Part shown: in pieces, positions 31,328 through 44,229 of the stretch
How the letters are laid out: every line of letters begins with the position of its first letter
How positions within the stretch are numbered: the stretch's first letter is position 1
From: Cycas panzhihuaensis
Taxonomy: Eukaryota; Cycadophyta
Length of the DNA: 64,000 nt
NCBI GenBank assembly: GCA_023213395.1
Contig: CM041465.1
Span: forward strand, 72,733,741-72,797,740
Direction: 5' to 3'
Position numbers and translations under genes: made by a program
Notes under the pieces: generated by a model
Told to the model about the DNA's origin: nothing
Database searches by the model: none
Seen by the model: the letters and a program-made list of their open reading frames with translations, nothing else

Positions 31328-34251
31328 TGTTTCCTAGCTCCCAGGAATGGGTTCTTGGCAAGTCGCATTAGGTAAGTGCAGGTATGCTTCTATTCCTTGC
31401 CTTTACTATTTCTCTAAAAAGGTAAATCGAAGCATCCTTTCATTACATGACTGACTGACACATTTGAGTGACCATCTTGCACCTATTACTTGATCATACT
31501 ACTTGTTACTCTTTTAGCCTATGACGATCAGTGGGACATGCATCCCCATGGCACTCCACAACCCTCCTATGCACCACCGTATTGTCCTAAGCACCACTCA
31601 GACCATATGACCCATTACACCCCTTTTCATATCACAGCCCTTAGCACCCTGCTGAGTGTGATTGGTTTATCTTTATGCCAGTTATCGGTTTCCTAGGAGT
31701 CCTACCACTTCGGTACCTTATCTGGTTTAGGTTATCTTCTTTGTTTGGCTGTCCCCAACCACCTGGACATAGGGTCAACCCCTCCTAGGCTAGGGGTACC
31801 CTCTTTTAAGGCTCCCAGGTATGCTATTTTTCCCTATTTTGGTCTCTATCACTGCACCATGGTAATTGTCGTGGTACCACAATAAACTTTGTGGTATCGT
31901 AAAGTTTGCCACGGGGCGACTGTCACTTAACATTTTTTTTAAATCTACCGTGGAAAATTTCACTTTTTTCATGAAATTGCCATGTGGCTTTGACACCTCT
32001 CAAGCCTTACCTCAACTCTAATCGTCCATTCATCCTAGGGTTAGGTATAAAGCCCAAAACAACCTCATTTTCCATCTCTTCTTCCACCTTCTCTTCTCGC
32101 TTCTCTTTCTTCCATAGGAGTTTTCTGTAGGAACAACCTGTAACACTCAAGTTCCCTGTGCTCCAGCCTAAGATCCGCCTATTGTAGCTCTGATCCATGG
32201 TATCAAGCTCACCAACAAACATCTCCAAGCAAGGATTCACACTCAAGTTTGGCCTCCACACCCTTCTTACATCTTTCAGTAAGTTTGTTTCCATTGCAAC
32301 ATCCTCCTAATGACCCCCCTTGTAAGCATATCAGATCTTCTATTTCCTACTATTTTTAGAGGAAGACCTACCTCCTACTCAGTCTAGTAGGTACTATTTC
32401 ATTATTGTTCCATGTCTTTCCTTTGGACTATCTTGTAAAATGTTAGATCTTTGAATACATCCTTTCTTTCCTTATTGTTTAGTATATACTGGAGGTATTC
32501 CTCCATTTCTTGTTTTTCTACCCTCTTCATCTCCTTACCCTCTCCTAGTTATTTCCAAGGAGGCTGCAGGAGAGGATCCATAAAGAGTGAGAGAAAGGAG
32601 CCAAGGCGGGTTCCCATACCCACCTAGGTCTACTTCTCAAGGGCAACCCCCCTTCTTCTCCTTCCTCTCTTCCACTTGTGCCTCTCTTGAGTAATCAGGG
32701 AGTCTCTAGGATTTGGCCTGCACTAGATATCAACATATGCAACCCTTGCTGTGCTATTTCCAGGCCTATATGCCTCTCTTGGGCAGCTCTTCCATCCCTA
32801 AATGGTGTCCCTAATCTATCTTGCAACATAGGCAACCTTCCTAAACTTCGTGATGTTTGCTTCCTTTACTATTCACTACCAATAAGTTATCCCAATCTAT
32901 TGTTTCCTGTGTCTAAGGGTAGCATGGAGGTGTGCTTGTTGGAGGGTTAGCCATTTTGAGACTAACCTCCCCTACACCTTATCTTGTGTTATTGGTTTTC
33001 TTGGGAGATGTAGAGTCATTCTTTAGTGGAATATTATTTAACTTGAAACACCCTAACTTGCAACATTTTAGCATTTTGCTATTATATATATATGCATATA
33101 CTTGCTTTGTAGCCTAACAGTCCCTTTGGAAAGGGCAAGGAACTTTGTGATTATAGGTTTTCCACACCACTTACAGAGAAAGGTAAACGGTGACAATCCA
33201 GTGCATTTTTTGGCCTCCTTTTCTTTGGTTATTCTAATCTTTGTATAGTTCCTTTTTCCTTTGCATTTTTTCTTGCTTCTTTCCTTTCATTTTGGGGGAG
33301 GTAAGGAAACCCCTATGCTTCTCATGTGTCAGGAGAAGGAAAGAGGATGCGGGTGTAGTGCAAGACGAAGATCATGTTTTAGCTGCATCACTCTTCTAGG
33401 TATGCCACTTTCATTTCGTTGGTCTTTTCTTGCTTCTTTTAGCTTGTATGTTTGCATGAAAAGACATAAGGAAATGAAGTAAAAAGGAACCAACTTGCAT
33501 CATCATCTTGTACATTAGTTTGTATTTTAGGAAAGAGCATTAGTCAGGGGATATCCCCTCTCTTCTTTCATTTAATTGCATTGCCATGCACTTTGTATGA
33601 TACCTTAGTTTATCTCTTTGTTTCTCTTTCCCTTGTTTAAAACAAAATAAGAGCAAGGATTTACCTTTGAGGGAAAAGTATATTTATTATTCTTTGCAAA
33701 TATATGCTTTGCATACCTCTCTTCTACACACACATACAACTAGTCTCTTCCCCATTATTGCATATAGAGATTAGACCCCTTCACACACGGAGTGGTGGGA
33801 ACTCCTTCCGCTACCACTCTTTGTCTGTCCAACATCCTTTTTAGGTGGGTTAGCCCTTAGAGGACCTGTCCCCTAAGACCTTCCCCCATTTACCTCATCA
33901 TACCTACACACATCTCACCTATGTCCCTAGGCCTTTTTTCCATGAGGATCCACTTCCTCGTTGGGTCTTGCCTTCCTCTTATGGCCATCCAAGGGCAGGA
34001 AGACCCTTGTTTTGAGGTTACTCAGGCAACTGAGAACATCTCTCACTAGTGATGCCCTTCAAAATCAAAAGTCAAGTTACCTAGAGGAAGTCGTGCACCA
34101 TTTGTGAGTCCCAAACCTGTGTTCTGATGCACAAACGCCCTGTGTGGGTGCTTCCTTACACTTATTGGTTTGATCCCTTCATTCTGAAGCCTTTCATTGA
34201 TAGTCTTAATACCAGCTAGGTGTAGTTACCATCCCTATAGATGTGATTCCA
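31328..34251 (+). repeat. Tat-B 3' LTR
   Basis: A 2924-bp LTR with the intact terminal TG (TGTTTCC) and a GATTCCA end, immediately followed by GTGTC, the target duplication. It aligns to 10959-13928, with a TATA box at 32046-32052. Confidence 0.93.
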
Positions 34252-34930
34252 GTGTCATTAGAAGATTTGAAATGGTTACTACAAGAATAGGTATGTTAAA
34301 GTACTTAAGTACATTGAAGGTAGAACAACTAAGTACCATACTTATGTTAGTTAAAGAATAATAGAATTCTAATGAATTGCTTGAGCATGCCTTTGCCACT
34401 AAGGCTAGAATTTAATCAAATTTTCAAGTAGGAACTTAAAGATCTAAGGAATCACCTCCTAAGAGAAGGGATAGAAACCCTAGAAGGGATGTTAGACAAG
34501 ACCCTCCCAAGTACTAAGCCCCACATCAATGGAGATAAGGACATCAATAAAATGAGAACCCTCTTAGGTACCCAAACCAAAGAAAATAATTTAAAGGACA
34601 TACATGTTGTCTAAATTATCAAGGTAATGCTCAATCATCGAGGATAAATTATGATTATTATGATAATAGACAAAGGGAAAATCTTCCCCCACATTATGAG
34701 GAGAGGGGGAGACATTCCAATGTTGATAGATCTCATCCACGCAGTAGAAGTTTGAGCTATGGAAGGAGAGATCCTTTATATTATTCCTATTACTATAGGA
34801 GTGGTCATTCAGAAGATAAGTACTTTTCTAAACATGGACCACCCACTAAAGGGAGTGCCCATAACACGATAGAATCAAAGGGACAATAATAGATTATTTC
34901 TATCTAGCTTCACTGCCAAGGAAGAAGAGG
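34252..34930 (+). pseudogene. Copia-1 gag, C-terminal part
   Basis: The copia gag frame continues after the Tat-B target duplication: RRFEMVTTRIGMLKYLSTLK, VEQLSTILMLVKE, then basic, Arg/Ser/Tyr-rich sequence (RDRNPRRDVRQDPP, YEERGRHSNVDRSHPRSRS). A zinc knuckle is not clear. Frame changes and stops are frequent. Confidence 0.7.
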
Positions 34931-35163
34931 ATGATAGTTGATATATTGACTAAGGTTGTTCAACCCATATGACCTATAAGGAACACCCATTTTGAATATT
35001 GAATAAAAGTATAAAGGGATACATAATAGTTGGTGATGATACCTCCCATGAATTAGTTGGTATAGGTAATATAGCCCTCATGACAGATATAAGAGAATAT
35101 AGACATCGTGATAATGTCTTGTATGTCTTAGCTTTAAAGAAAAATTTGTTATATGTAGGGTAG
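34931..35163 (+). pseudogene. Copia-1 protease
   Basis: YID.GCSTHMTYKEHPF is the copia protease active-site region (D-S-G-C-S-T-H-M); the Ser codon between Asp and Gly is a TAA stop (gac taa ggt). GDDTSHELVGIGNIAL and VLYVLALKKNLLYVG follow, as usual before the pre-integrase domain. Confidence 0.75.
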
Positions 35164-36470
35164 ATGATGGGACAAGACTACAAAGTTATATTTGATAATG
35201 GTGAGTGTGTAATCAAATATACAAGGAGAAACAAAGTTGTAGTAGCAAAAGGGAAGATGACTAAAGATCGATTATTCAAACTCATTCTTACTCCTTCAGA
35301 TACCTATGCCCTAAGAACTACATCTAAATTAGATAGTGAATTGTGGCATAGGAGATTTGGCCATCTTAGTTACAATAGTTTGACCTTTATGAAGTGAATG
35401 GATATGGTAAATAGATTGCCACATATTGAAGTGAACAAAAATCTATGTGAAGGATGCCTTCTTGGTAAACACCATAGGGAAAGTCTTCCAGACTTCAGCC
35501 ATCGAGCATTAGGTCCACTTCAACTGGTATATACAGATATTTACAGTCCAATGAATATTTCCTCACTAGTAGGTGCTCGATACTTCATCACATTCATAGA
35601 TGATTTTACAAGGAAAACATGGGTAATTTTCCTCAAATATAAATCAGATGCCTTTCAATACTTTGTTGACTTTAAAACCTTTATGGAACAATAAAGTGGA
35701 TATAAGTTACTATTCCTAAGATTAGATAATGGGGGGGAATTTATCTTTAATACATTCAAGAATTATTGTGTTCACTATGGAATTAGAAGATAGCTAATCC
35801 ATACACCCCATAGCAAAATGGTATAGCAGAGAGCAAAAATCACACAATAGTCAAAATGCTTAGGTGCATGTTAAAGGACAAGAATTTGGGACATGAATTT
35901 TGGGCTGAAGTAGTACATACAACTATCTATTTACTCAACAGATGCTCCACCAAAGCCCTTAGGTGGAAAATTCCTAAAGAAGCTTAAACTGGATACAAAC
36001 CAAGCATACATCATCTTAGAGTCTTCAGATGCCTAGCCTATACTGACATTCCTAATCAATAGAGATCCAAGTTGGATAATCATAGCATCAAATATATATT
36101 CCTTGGTTATAGCGAAACATCAAAGTCATACAAAGTTTATGATCCTAAATAAAAAAGGGTCATGTTAAGCAGAGATGTTAAATTTGAAGAGGATGCCTAT
36201 TATCAAGACATTCAAGAAAAGAAGAAGGAAGTCGTAATTAAGTTTGACACATCATCTAAATCTAAATATGTGCCTTATATGTTTGACTCTAAAAGAGTCA
36301 TCAATGAACTTACTAGGGAGGGAACTTCCTCTCAACCTCCACCATAAAATCTACCAAAATGGGTTCATCAGAATCATGACTTAGGTAATATATTAGACAA
36401 TAAACGTAGATCCACATGCTCACATAGGGTTAATTTTACCCTCATGAGCAAAGTATTGGAAACTCATGAG
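35164..36470 (+). pseudogene. Copia-1 integrase
   Basis: Pre-integrase and zinc finger: ELWHRRFGHLSYNSLTF ... NKNLCEGCLLGKHH (HHCC). Catalytic core: PLQLVYTDIYSPMNISSLVG (first Asp), FITFIDDFTRKTWVIFLKYK, LRLDNGGEFIFNTF (second Asp) and a decayed GIAESKNHTIVKML region (Glu). The tail has VMLSRDVKFEEDAYY at 36160. Open stretches of 77 and 98 codons remain (35164-35397, 35398-35694). Confidence 0.85.
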
Positions 36471-37997
36471 CCTCAAATCTTTAATGAGGCTAATAAACAT
36501 GTATATTGGCGAAAGGTAATGGAAGATGAATATAACTCTATTGTTAAAAATGACACTTAGGAGTTAGTCAATTTACTTCCAAAGAAAAAGGCCATTGGTG
36601 CCAAATGGATCTACAAAACCAAGTTTTATTTAGATGGCTCTATTGAAAAATACAAAGCTAGATTGGTTGCTAAGGGTTATGGCCAAAAAGAAGGCATTGA
36701 CTATAATGAAACTTTTGCCTATGTTTCTCGGATGGAAATGATTAGAACGATGATGAGCCTAACTGCCCAAATGGGTTAGAAAGTCTACCAAATGGATGTT
36801 AAAAGTGCCTTCCTTAATAACTATATCAAAGAGGATATTTATCTCACTCAATCCCTTAATTTTGAAGTTAGGGGAGTATAAAACAAAGTGTATAAACTGA
36901 AAAAGGCACTCTACAAATTAAAACAAGCACACAGGGCTTAGTATTCCTGCATAGACAAATACTTCAGAGATTAAGGTTTTGAAAGATCTCAAGTAGATCC
37001 TAATCTATATATTTAAATTAAGGGAGATTCAATCCTAATAGTAGGACTTTATGTGGATGATATTATATATACTAGAAATAATTCCCACTTATTACGATAA
37101 TTTAATGATGCTATATGTAAAAAATTTGAGATGACAGATTTGGGGCTAATGTATTACTTCCTAAGTTTAGAAGTATGGAAAGACAAGAAGGGCATTTTCA
37201 TTTCCCAATGAAAATATACCTTGGATTTATTACAAAATTTTAGGATGACCGACTGTAAACCTTTGATAACTTCAATAGAAACTAGAATCAAGCTCTCTAA
37301 GTCAGATGATTCTGCATCAGTCAACCCTATGCTTTACAGATAACTTATTAGTAGCTTGATATATTTGACATCCACTCAACCAGATATAACACACTCCATC
37401 AATGTTGTGTTTAGGTTTATGCAAGATCCAAAGACCACCCATTGGTAAGCAGCCAAGAGAATTCTCTAATATCTCAAAGGAACTTTAGAATATGGGTTAT
37501 ACTACAAAGCCTTTCTAAAATTTCAATTGACTGGTTATACATATTCAGATTGGGTAGGAGACATTGATGATAGGAAATTAATAACATGTTATATATTTAA
37601 TATAGGATCAACATCTATAGCATGGAGTACAAAGGAATAGAATACAATTTCCTTATCTACAACTGAGGTAGAATACAAAGTAGCAGTTATAGATGCATGT
37701 GAATCAGTTTGGTTGAGAAGACTACTACAAGACTTCTAGCTAAAACAAAAAGGTCCCACTAGAATTTTGTGTGATAATAAGAGCACTATTTAGATGGCAA
37801 AGAATCTAATTTTTTATGGTAAAATAAAACACATCGAGACTCAACATCACTTAATTTAAGAACTAGTATAAGCAAAAGAAATTAAATTAGCCTACCACAG
37901 CACTAAAGACCAAATAATGGATATATTCACAAAGGCATTAGGCAAAGTTAAATTCCAAAAATTTAGAGATAGCTTGGAAGTTGTTCACATTGGGTAT
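36471..37997 (+). pseudogene. Copia-1 reverse transcriptase and RNase H
   Basis: [69 protein letters not shown], and the YVDDIIYTRNN catalytic motif with both Asp intact. RNase H: GYTYSDWVGDIDDRKLITCY, ISLSTTEVEYKVAVIDACES, LCDNKSTI and IKHIETQHHLI. Numerous TAG/TAA codons replace Gln or Trp. It ends with KDQIMDIFTKALGKVKFQKF, the standard copia end, before the polypurine tract. Confidence 0.85.
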
Positions 37998-38009
37998 TAT
38001 GGGGAAGAA
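37998..38009 (+). other. Copia-1 polypurine tract
   Basis: TATGGGGAAGAA directly precedes the 3' LTR. Confidence 0.75.
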
Positions 38010-38366
38010 TATTGGGATAATACCTAATGTGCATTTATTGATGTGCACCTAGGGCCCCTCAAAGCCAGCTTTGGGGCTCCTTAGAGCACCTTGGGCCACA
38101 TAACAGCCGTAAGTAGCTATCTATATGCCGATGCACTTTAATTAAGATATATGCACATTTATTATTTTTAATTTTTTTAATACTAATTTGAAATCATTTG
38201 TAGGTTAGGTTGAGATGCTTGCTGCCTCCCTAAAATCTTCTATAAAAGGGGTGGGAATACCTCCCTGGTGTTTTTTCACACCACCCTCTATTCACTAGAA
38301 ATTTTAATCTAAAGAGCAACAATGCACTCACTAATGTGAATGTCTCGCTCTACACCTCATCCTTCA
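38010..38366 (+). repeat. Copia-1 3' LTR
   Basis: 357 bp, starting TATTGGG (terminal TG changed to TA) and ending CATCCTTCA, then the ACCAA duplication at 38367-38371. Confidence 0.92.
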
Positions 38367-38371
38367 ACCAA

Positions 38372-40539
38372 TTCTTTATGAAGAGATGAATGGTAATAAA
38401 GGGTATCTATTGAATAGTTTAGTGCCTTTATTCTTTTCCATAGAGTTTTAGGCAACTCTTGCTATTCATGTGCTATCAAAATTCCTTTTGTGTAATAGAC
38501 ATACTATGAAATTTTGGATACAGTTATAAAGTTGCATTCAAAGTTCTCTTTTAAAAGTGATGATTTAAATGTCAAATACTAGTATTTGTTTGATCAAAGA
38601 GCTTCTTTCTAAAGTGGTGGTAATCAAGAGAGGGTGAATATATTACTTCTTAGTTTTATTGCAAGGTATTTATCTTATCCTCATCTTTTGCAACTTTCCT
38701 CTTTTGTTCTAAAGTTTGCACAAAGAAAGAAAACAAGAAAAAGGAAATGGAATGGGCATTCATTTACATTACTTATTAGACTATTGATTGATTTCTCTTC
38801 CTTGTTTGCTCATAAAGAGAAAAGATAGGAAGTTAATATTTAGGTTTAGAATTAAAAGTTGTGATTACATGTTTCTTGGATTCTCATATTCTTTTACCTT
38901 TTAGTAAGTAGATCATAAAAGATTAAAAAAGAAATGAAAGAATATAATCATAAATGCAATGGAAGAACTTGGAATCCCTTTTTGCTTATGTATTTAGCTT
39001 CTTTCTTTTATAATATATCTAAAGAAAATAAACAAAAGAAAGGAAAGGAATTGCATTAATTTATGCATGATTTGAGTGTTTTGTTATATGTATAATCGCT
39101 AATCATTATTTACGTTCAATCTTAAGTTGTATGCTAGACTTATACATAAGTGTGGATTGTGATTGTATGGTCCTCCTAAGATAGATTTTGTCCCTTTATT
39201 GAAGACTGACTTGATCACTTAAGACTTAGCATCCCTAATGCATAAGTGTGTCAAATACTTCTTATCATTAGGAATCTTTTGATCAATTAGACTTGACATC
39301 CCTAACATATAAACTACTCCTTCCTTAAGATTATTTTCTTCTTAGTCATATTCTAAATGCTAAAGGAAGTGGCTTATCATTACCCTTTATGTTGAGAATA
39401 GCTTCATCTTTATAACTTAATCTCTAAGTGTGAAAATTTATTAGAGTCAAACATGATTATCCTTGGGTTGTACATCTTCATAGATGGATTATCACTAGGT
39501 GAGGGAGTCCTCAGTGGCTAAATATTAAGGGGGAGTGTTAAAATATGTGATTATTTACATATCTAATATTTAATATAATATAGTAGACTCATACAAAATT
39601 CTACTCACTAGACATATTAAGAGATGTGAAATATATAATTATCCATGTTAACATCCTATTGGATAATGGAAAGGCTCAAGAGAAATAATAGGCTACTTAT
39701 GAAGTGACTATTAATATAAATATATATATACACAACTTGAAAACATGAGAAAAAAGAGAGATAGGTCCATGACCAATAGAAATATTCATTTAGATATCTA
39801 AATAGGAGCTCCCAACTCTAACCTTCTCTTATGGATTTTTTCATGCTAGATTTTCTATGTATAAATCTATTAATTTTCATGTGGTGCATGCTTCTTATAT
39901 TTATACTTTATGATTCATGTAGATTATTTGATATGTTCATTTTACATACATATATATATTCCTTATGATATGATTAATTAATTATACGTGTTTGATATAC
40001 TTTTATTGTCAATAATGACTATATTATAATATAGTATCATACTTAATTCTAAATTCTTAAAATATGAAGTATTCAATAAGTGGAAGAATGTTGGATATGT
40101 TAAATACTACGCATGTTTTATACTTATATAGGCATTTCAATTAAACTCAACTTTGTGATCGTTATAGATCATATTGAGCCCATGGATTTGTACCCATAAG
40201 TTTGTTATACTACTTAGCAATTTCTTGTATCATTATGTATCATAGAGGTAAAGAGGGGATTGAGTTTTTAAGTGTTGTGGATACTATTATACTCTATAAT
40301 TCTTTGGCTATTACTTAAATTAATAACATGGTCTAATATTAGGCTTGGATCTCTATGTTCTTGAGATGTTTGAGTTTTTGTCTTTAGTATAATTTTAAGT
40401 TCCTTTTTCACATTAGTTCTCTATATTTATTTTCTTTTTAAAGGAAGAAAATAAATAATGCTTAAGAATAGTATTACAACCTTTCAAAAGCATAAATTAT
40501 ATACCAAATTAGATAAATATAAGTTCCATCATAAAAAAA
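38372..40539. other. AT-rich stretch with possible copia LTR junction at 39536
   Basis: No gene supported. At 39527-39535 AAGGGGGAG precedes TGTTAAAATATG at 39536, which looks like a copia polypurine tract/LTR start. A TATA-like TATAAATATATAT lies near 39714. I cannot find the LTR end or a partner. Confidence 0.4.
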
Positions 40540-42179
40540 TTGTAATTCTTAGGTCATATAATGACTAAAGAAGGTATTTTGGTTTATTCATAGGAGGTCA
40601 AGGCTACTATCAAAACGCCTACACCCAAGAATATTTCTAAGGTGAGAAGCTTCATGGAACCCATGGTGTATTAATGAGAAAATATCAAATAGATATTATA
40701 CACACACATAATTACCTCCTTATAGAAGAAGGGGAAAGAAGTTTGAATGAAATAGGAAGTGGAAAAAAAGATTCTATAAGCTAAATAAAATACTTACTTT
40801 TGCAACCACCTTTACCACAATAGATATGAATATGAATTATATAGTGTGTATCGATGCCCATATAAAAGACATAGGTAGGATGCTTATTCAAAATAGAAAT
40901 CCACAAATGAACACTAGGCTAAGAAGATAGATGAAATTTCTAAGTCTAAGTTTGACATCAAGCATATTATAAGAAAAGAGAATTTGGTTGTTGATGCACT
41001 CAATTAAAAGCATGCTGATTCAACTTATGTTAATCAACTAGATTTTATGTTAATATGCATCACTTTAACCTATATTAACACTACTCCATTATATTTTATG
41101 TCAACATATGTTACCCATCAAATATCAACATAATTTAACCAAATAATAATTCAAATTATGTCATTAATGCTCGATTTAATTTTTCATTGACTCATGGAAT
41201 GACCAAACTTGACATTAACACATATAGTCTCTATTGATACCACTTGACCAAATTTAAGACTACCATATATTAGTCTAACTTATGTTACCATGTGGCTAAA
41301 CTTCAAATCAAATTAAATCATTTCAACAACATTTGACTAGACTTGAAATTGACTTTAAGTCACTTTTATAAGTGGTATAAAAGGGTGAATGGATTTCTCA
41401 ACAAGTGGGATCAACATAAACAGTAGATGAAGACTGCCACTCAAGTGCATTGATTATTAACCAATGGATGATGCATTCCTTTTTTGACAATAGGTTTATA
41501 TCCCAAGTGGTATTGCAATAAGAAAAAAAATAATTATAGTGATGGTTGATAAACTAATGAAAGGTGCTTAGTTTATTTCCATGTAGTTGATACTTAAGAT
41601 GGTCAATATAGTGGCTTTTACAACATAGGAAGTGGTGTGAATCCATGACACTGTAAAAGGTATTATTTTTTAAATGGATGTATAGTTCATATCTAGGTTC
41701 TAATAGGACTTATTTAATTACAAACTAACCTAAGAATTAGTAAAATATATCATTATGAGATAAATGAATAGAACAAGATCAATAAAAAGAATTATATCAA
41801 TATAAAGAGAACAATAAGAGAACTTGAAGTTGGAGATTATATATTTCTTCATATATAATCTAACCAAAATATTATGGACCATTTAATATTTTATAGAAAA
41901 TAAGATCAATTATATATAAGCTTGCAATAACATCTAACATAAATGTATATAATGTATTTTAAGAATCAACTTTTAAAAAGTATGTATACGATCCTAGCCA
42001 TCTTCTCGATTAATCTCTTATCTAAGTAGAACTAGGAGCATAATTATAGGTGTGGCCTATTTAGACATTAGGTTAAAATCTGGTTAAGAACCTACATAGA
42101 TGATGTAGTTATGGTACCTATACCTATTCACATAATATAGCTGCATTAAGGATAATGCTCATTATGAGAGGAAAAGGAG
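40540..42179 (+). pseudogene. Decayed Del/Tekay-like gypsy pol remnant
   Basis: Near 40545 the frame reads FLGHIMTKEGILVYS, VKATIKTPTPKNISKVRSFM, the RT-RNase H tether of gypsy elements. Near 40950 FDIKHIIRKENLVVDALN is the RNase H end. Near 41825 RELEVGDYIFLH is the integrase C-terminal GDYVFL motif, followed by traces of LLKKYVYDPSH (DVFHVSLLKKYVHDPSH type, which I associate with Del/Tekay). The integrase core between 41010 and 41780 is not recognisable. It ends at a polypurine tract, GAGAGGAAAAGGAG (42166-42179). Confidence 0.65.
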
Positions 42180-43866
42180 TGTAACACCCCTTAATACACT
42201 CTATGTATTTTATTGTATATTCCTTCTACATGTTATTTCATAACATGATACTTTATACTCTATGATTATGATGTCCTATTTTATTATCAAATGAGAGCCT
42301 AGTGAAATACCCCATTAAGTATGGGGGTGCAACTTGTTATATTTTATATTTTGTATCATGATGATGTGTGACATTAATAGCAGGATTTATGCATACATGT
42401 AAATGTTATTGAGGGCTAAATACCCACATGTTTTATAAGTTATATAAAATACTTATTAATAAAATAAGGCCAAATTACTTAAAGGAATAGTGAGGGGCAC
42501 ATGACATGAGTAAAGGAGGAAGGATGTTTTAAGTGTTGATCCCAGTATTTATCCCTCTTTATAAGCCTACATGGTTATGAAGTGAGTTGGTGAAGCCTTA
42601 AATTCACCCACATATATGAATGATATATATCTCCTTTCAAAAGTATCATTAGAAGGGTTTTTACCTACTAATTATCTTGTTAACCACCTTAACTAACTAG
42701 TTGTAGGAAAAGGGTGGATAATACATGAGGCAATTGACTCTTGATATACAAGCAAGGGTGGAAAATATTTTGCGAGTCTTTTGGGGTCATTTAGCTTTGC
42801 CATGTCAATGAATATTTCAAAGCTCTTTAGCTTTTAGATTTTGGGACATGATAGTCCTTGCATGCATTATCTTGGGTATTTGAGTTTGATGCATGATTGT
42901 TTATAACTTTTAAATTACTTGGGCAACTCTCTCACATGTTGTAGATGTCCCATGCTTAGGAAATGGATTATATGCTTATGGGATACATGGAATTGTATGC
43001 TCATGTGATTATGGAAATGCCTACTTATGACCTTATGAATATTTTATAAAAAGAAACTTTGTTATGATAAGAGTGTAAGGACTTACTAATAATGGCATTG
43101 TGGTATGAGATTCTATTATAAGTGCATATGATGAGTAAGGCATAAGGGCCATGTATGATGAAAGTGCCTTAAATACTTAGCAAAATGCACAGATGGTATG
43201 GATGAGATTTTATATGTGAAGCTTTACCATGGTTGGATCTTGATATGTCATCATGATGGGATGCCTAAGTTTGTAATGGATTACATGACGTGTAGTAAAT
43301 CCCTGCATAGTGACAATGTAATAGGTTTCTTATATTCCTATAAGATGATTAACATATTTCCTTCTTATGTTTTACATGTTGTGCAACAACTCTTGTAGAG
43401 TCATTGGCAATAAGCTTTTTACATTATTATGTGTTATGTGGTATGTTGCTTGCTTATGGATTACAACTTATGAATGAGAGTCTAAAGCCTAAACTACTAG
43501 TCTAGTGTTCATGTCACATGCCTCAACATAGGGAAAGATTCTTAAGGAAAATTTCTACTTGATTAGGTGGTGGATCCTTTTGAGAAATGTGGCATATTTC
43601 CACAAAGATAAATGATTTTATCCCATCCTATGTAAATATTTTATTAATGTTATACAATGATACAATGAATGATATATTGTTGAATCAGTTATAAGATGTT
43701 ACATTCATAAGAAATAATGTAGACAAATAGTTGTTGTATCACAAAATTATATAGAAGGTACATATTATATTATTACTCCTCCAAATTGTTAGCATAACAT
43801 GTTGCTCACTAGTATTATGGTTTCATTGCGAGTTTTATGGACTCTAGTAGTTTTGAAGCCATGACA
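42180..43866 (+). repeat. Single gypsy LTR flanked by polypurine tract and primer site
   Basis: It begins TGTAACACCCC right after a polypurine tract and ends CATGACA. The next bases, TGATATCAAAGT (43870-43881), fit the Met-tRNA primer site TGGTATCAGAGC with three differences, all G-to-A or C-to-T. An LTR with a 3'-end signal on its left and a 5'-start signal on its right implies two gypsy copies sharing one LTR. Confidence 0.6.
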
Positions 43867-43869
43867 AAT

Positions 43870-43881
43870 TGATATCAAAGT
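43870..43881 (+). other. Decayed primer binding site after the single LTR
   Basis: TGATATCAAAGT against TGGTATCAGAGC; all three differences are deamination-type. About 200 bp of internal leader follows before an unrelated copia fragment. Confidence 0.5.
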
Positions 43882-44229
43882 GAGATAATTTGTTGTTTTA
43901 ACATGACTTATGAAGAGGGGACATTGTGAGGTGGTATTAGGGTGAGTTATCTCATTGTAATTTTGAGGTTATGAGAAGCGGGTCATTGCAATTAATGCTT
44001 TTATATGTTTATAACTAATTTAAGTCTACTTGAAAGGACTAATCCACTTATGTTTGGATAGTTATGTGGCTTTCTCTTAAATGAAGAGTAAATAATATAG
44101 ATAGTGGTTTAAAAAACCAATACTAAGGATAAAAGAGCAAAGGGCACTAAGCTCAATTATAACATCCTAAGAAATCCACACAAAATGATACATAATCATA
44201 AGACAAGAATAAATACAAGTCTAGAAAAC

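Larger units (their letters stand above)
10959..34251 (+). mobile_element. Tat-B: complete Ty3/gypsy Tat-lineage element with antisense PMD-like gene and second RNase H
   Basis: The LTRs (10959-13928 and 31328-34251) are flanked by a perfect GTGTC duplication (10954-10958 and 34252-34256) inside copia-1 gag. The order is LTR, primer site, gag (interrupted by the chromovirus 15976-22005), protease, linker, RT, RNase H, integrase, antisense PMD-like gene (27247-29171, minus), sense archaeal/plant-type RNase H (30425-30931), polypurine tract and LTR. Without the nested chromovirus it is about 17.3 kb, in the range of the large Tat/Ogre group. The LTRs are about 88% identical by eye over a sampled 240 bp, so this is an old copy with many deamination-type stops. 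Confidence 0.92.
6775..38366 (+). mobile_element. Copia-1: complete Ty1/copia element, interrupted by nested Tat-B
   Basis: It is bounded by two 357-bp LTRs (6775-7131 and 38010-38366) and a perfect 5-bp target-site duplication, ACCAA, at 6770-6774 and 38367-38371. In order it has LTR, Met-tRNA-type primer site, an unusually long leader, gag, [Tat-B insertion], the rest of gag, protease, integrase, RT, RNase H, polypurine tract and LTR. The integrase-before-RT order makes it copia. Without Tat-B and one duplicated pentamer it measures about 8.3 kb. The two LTRs differ at many sites (by eye roughly 85% identity), the most of the three nested elements, as expected for the outermost and oldest. 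Confidence 0.93.
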
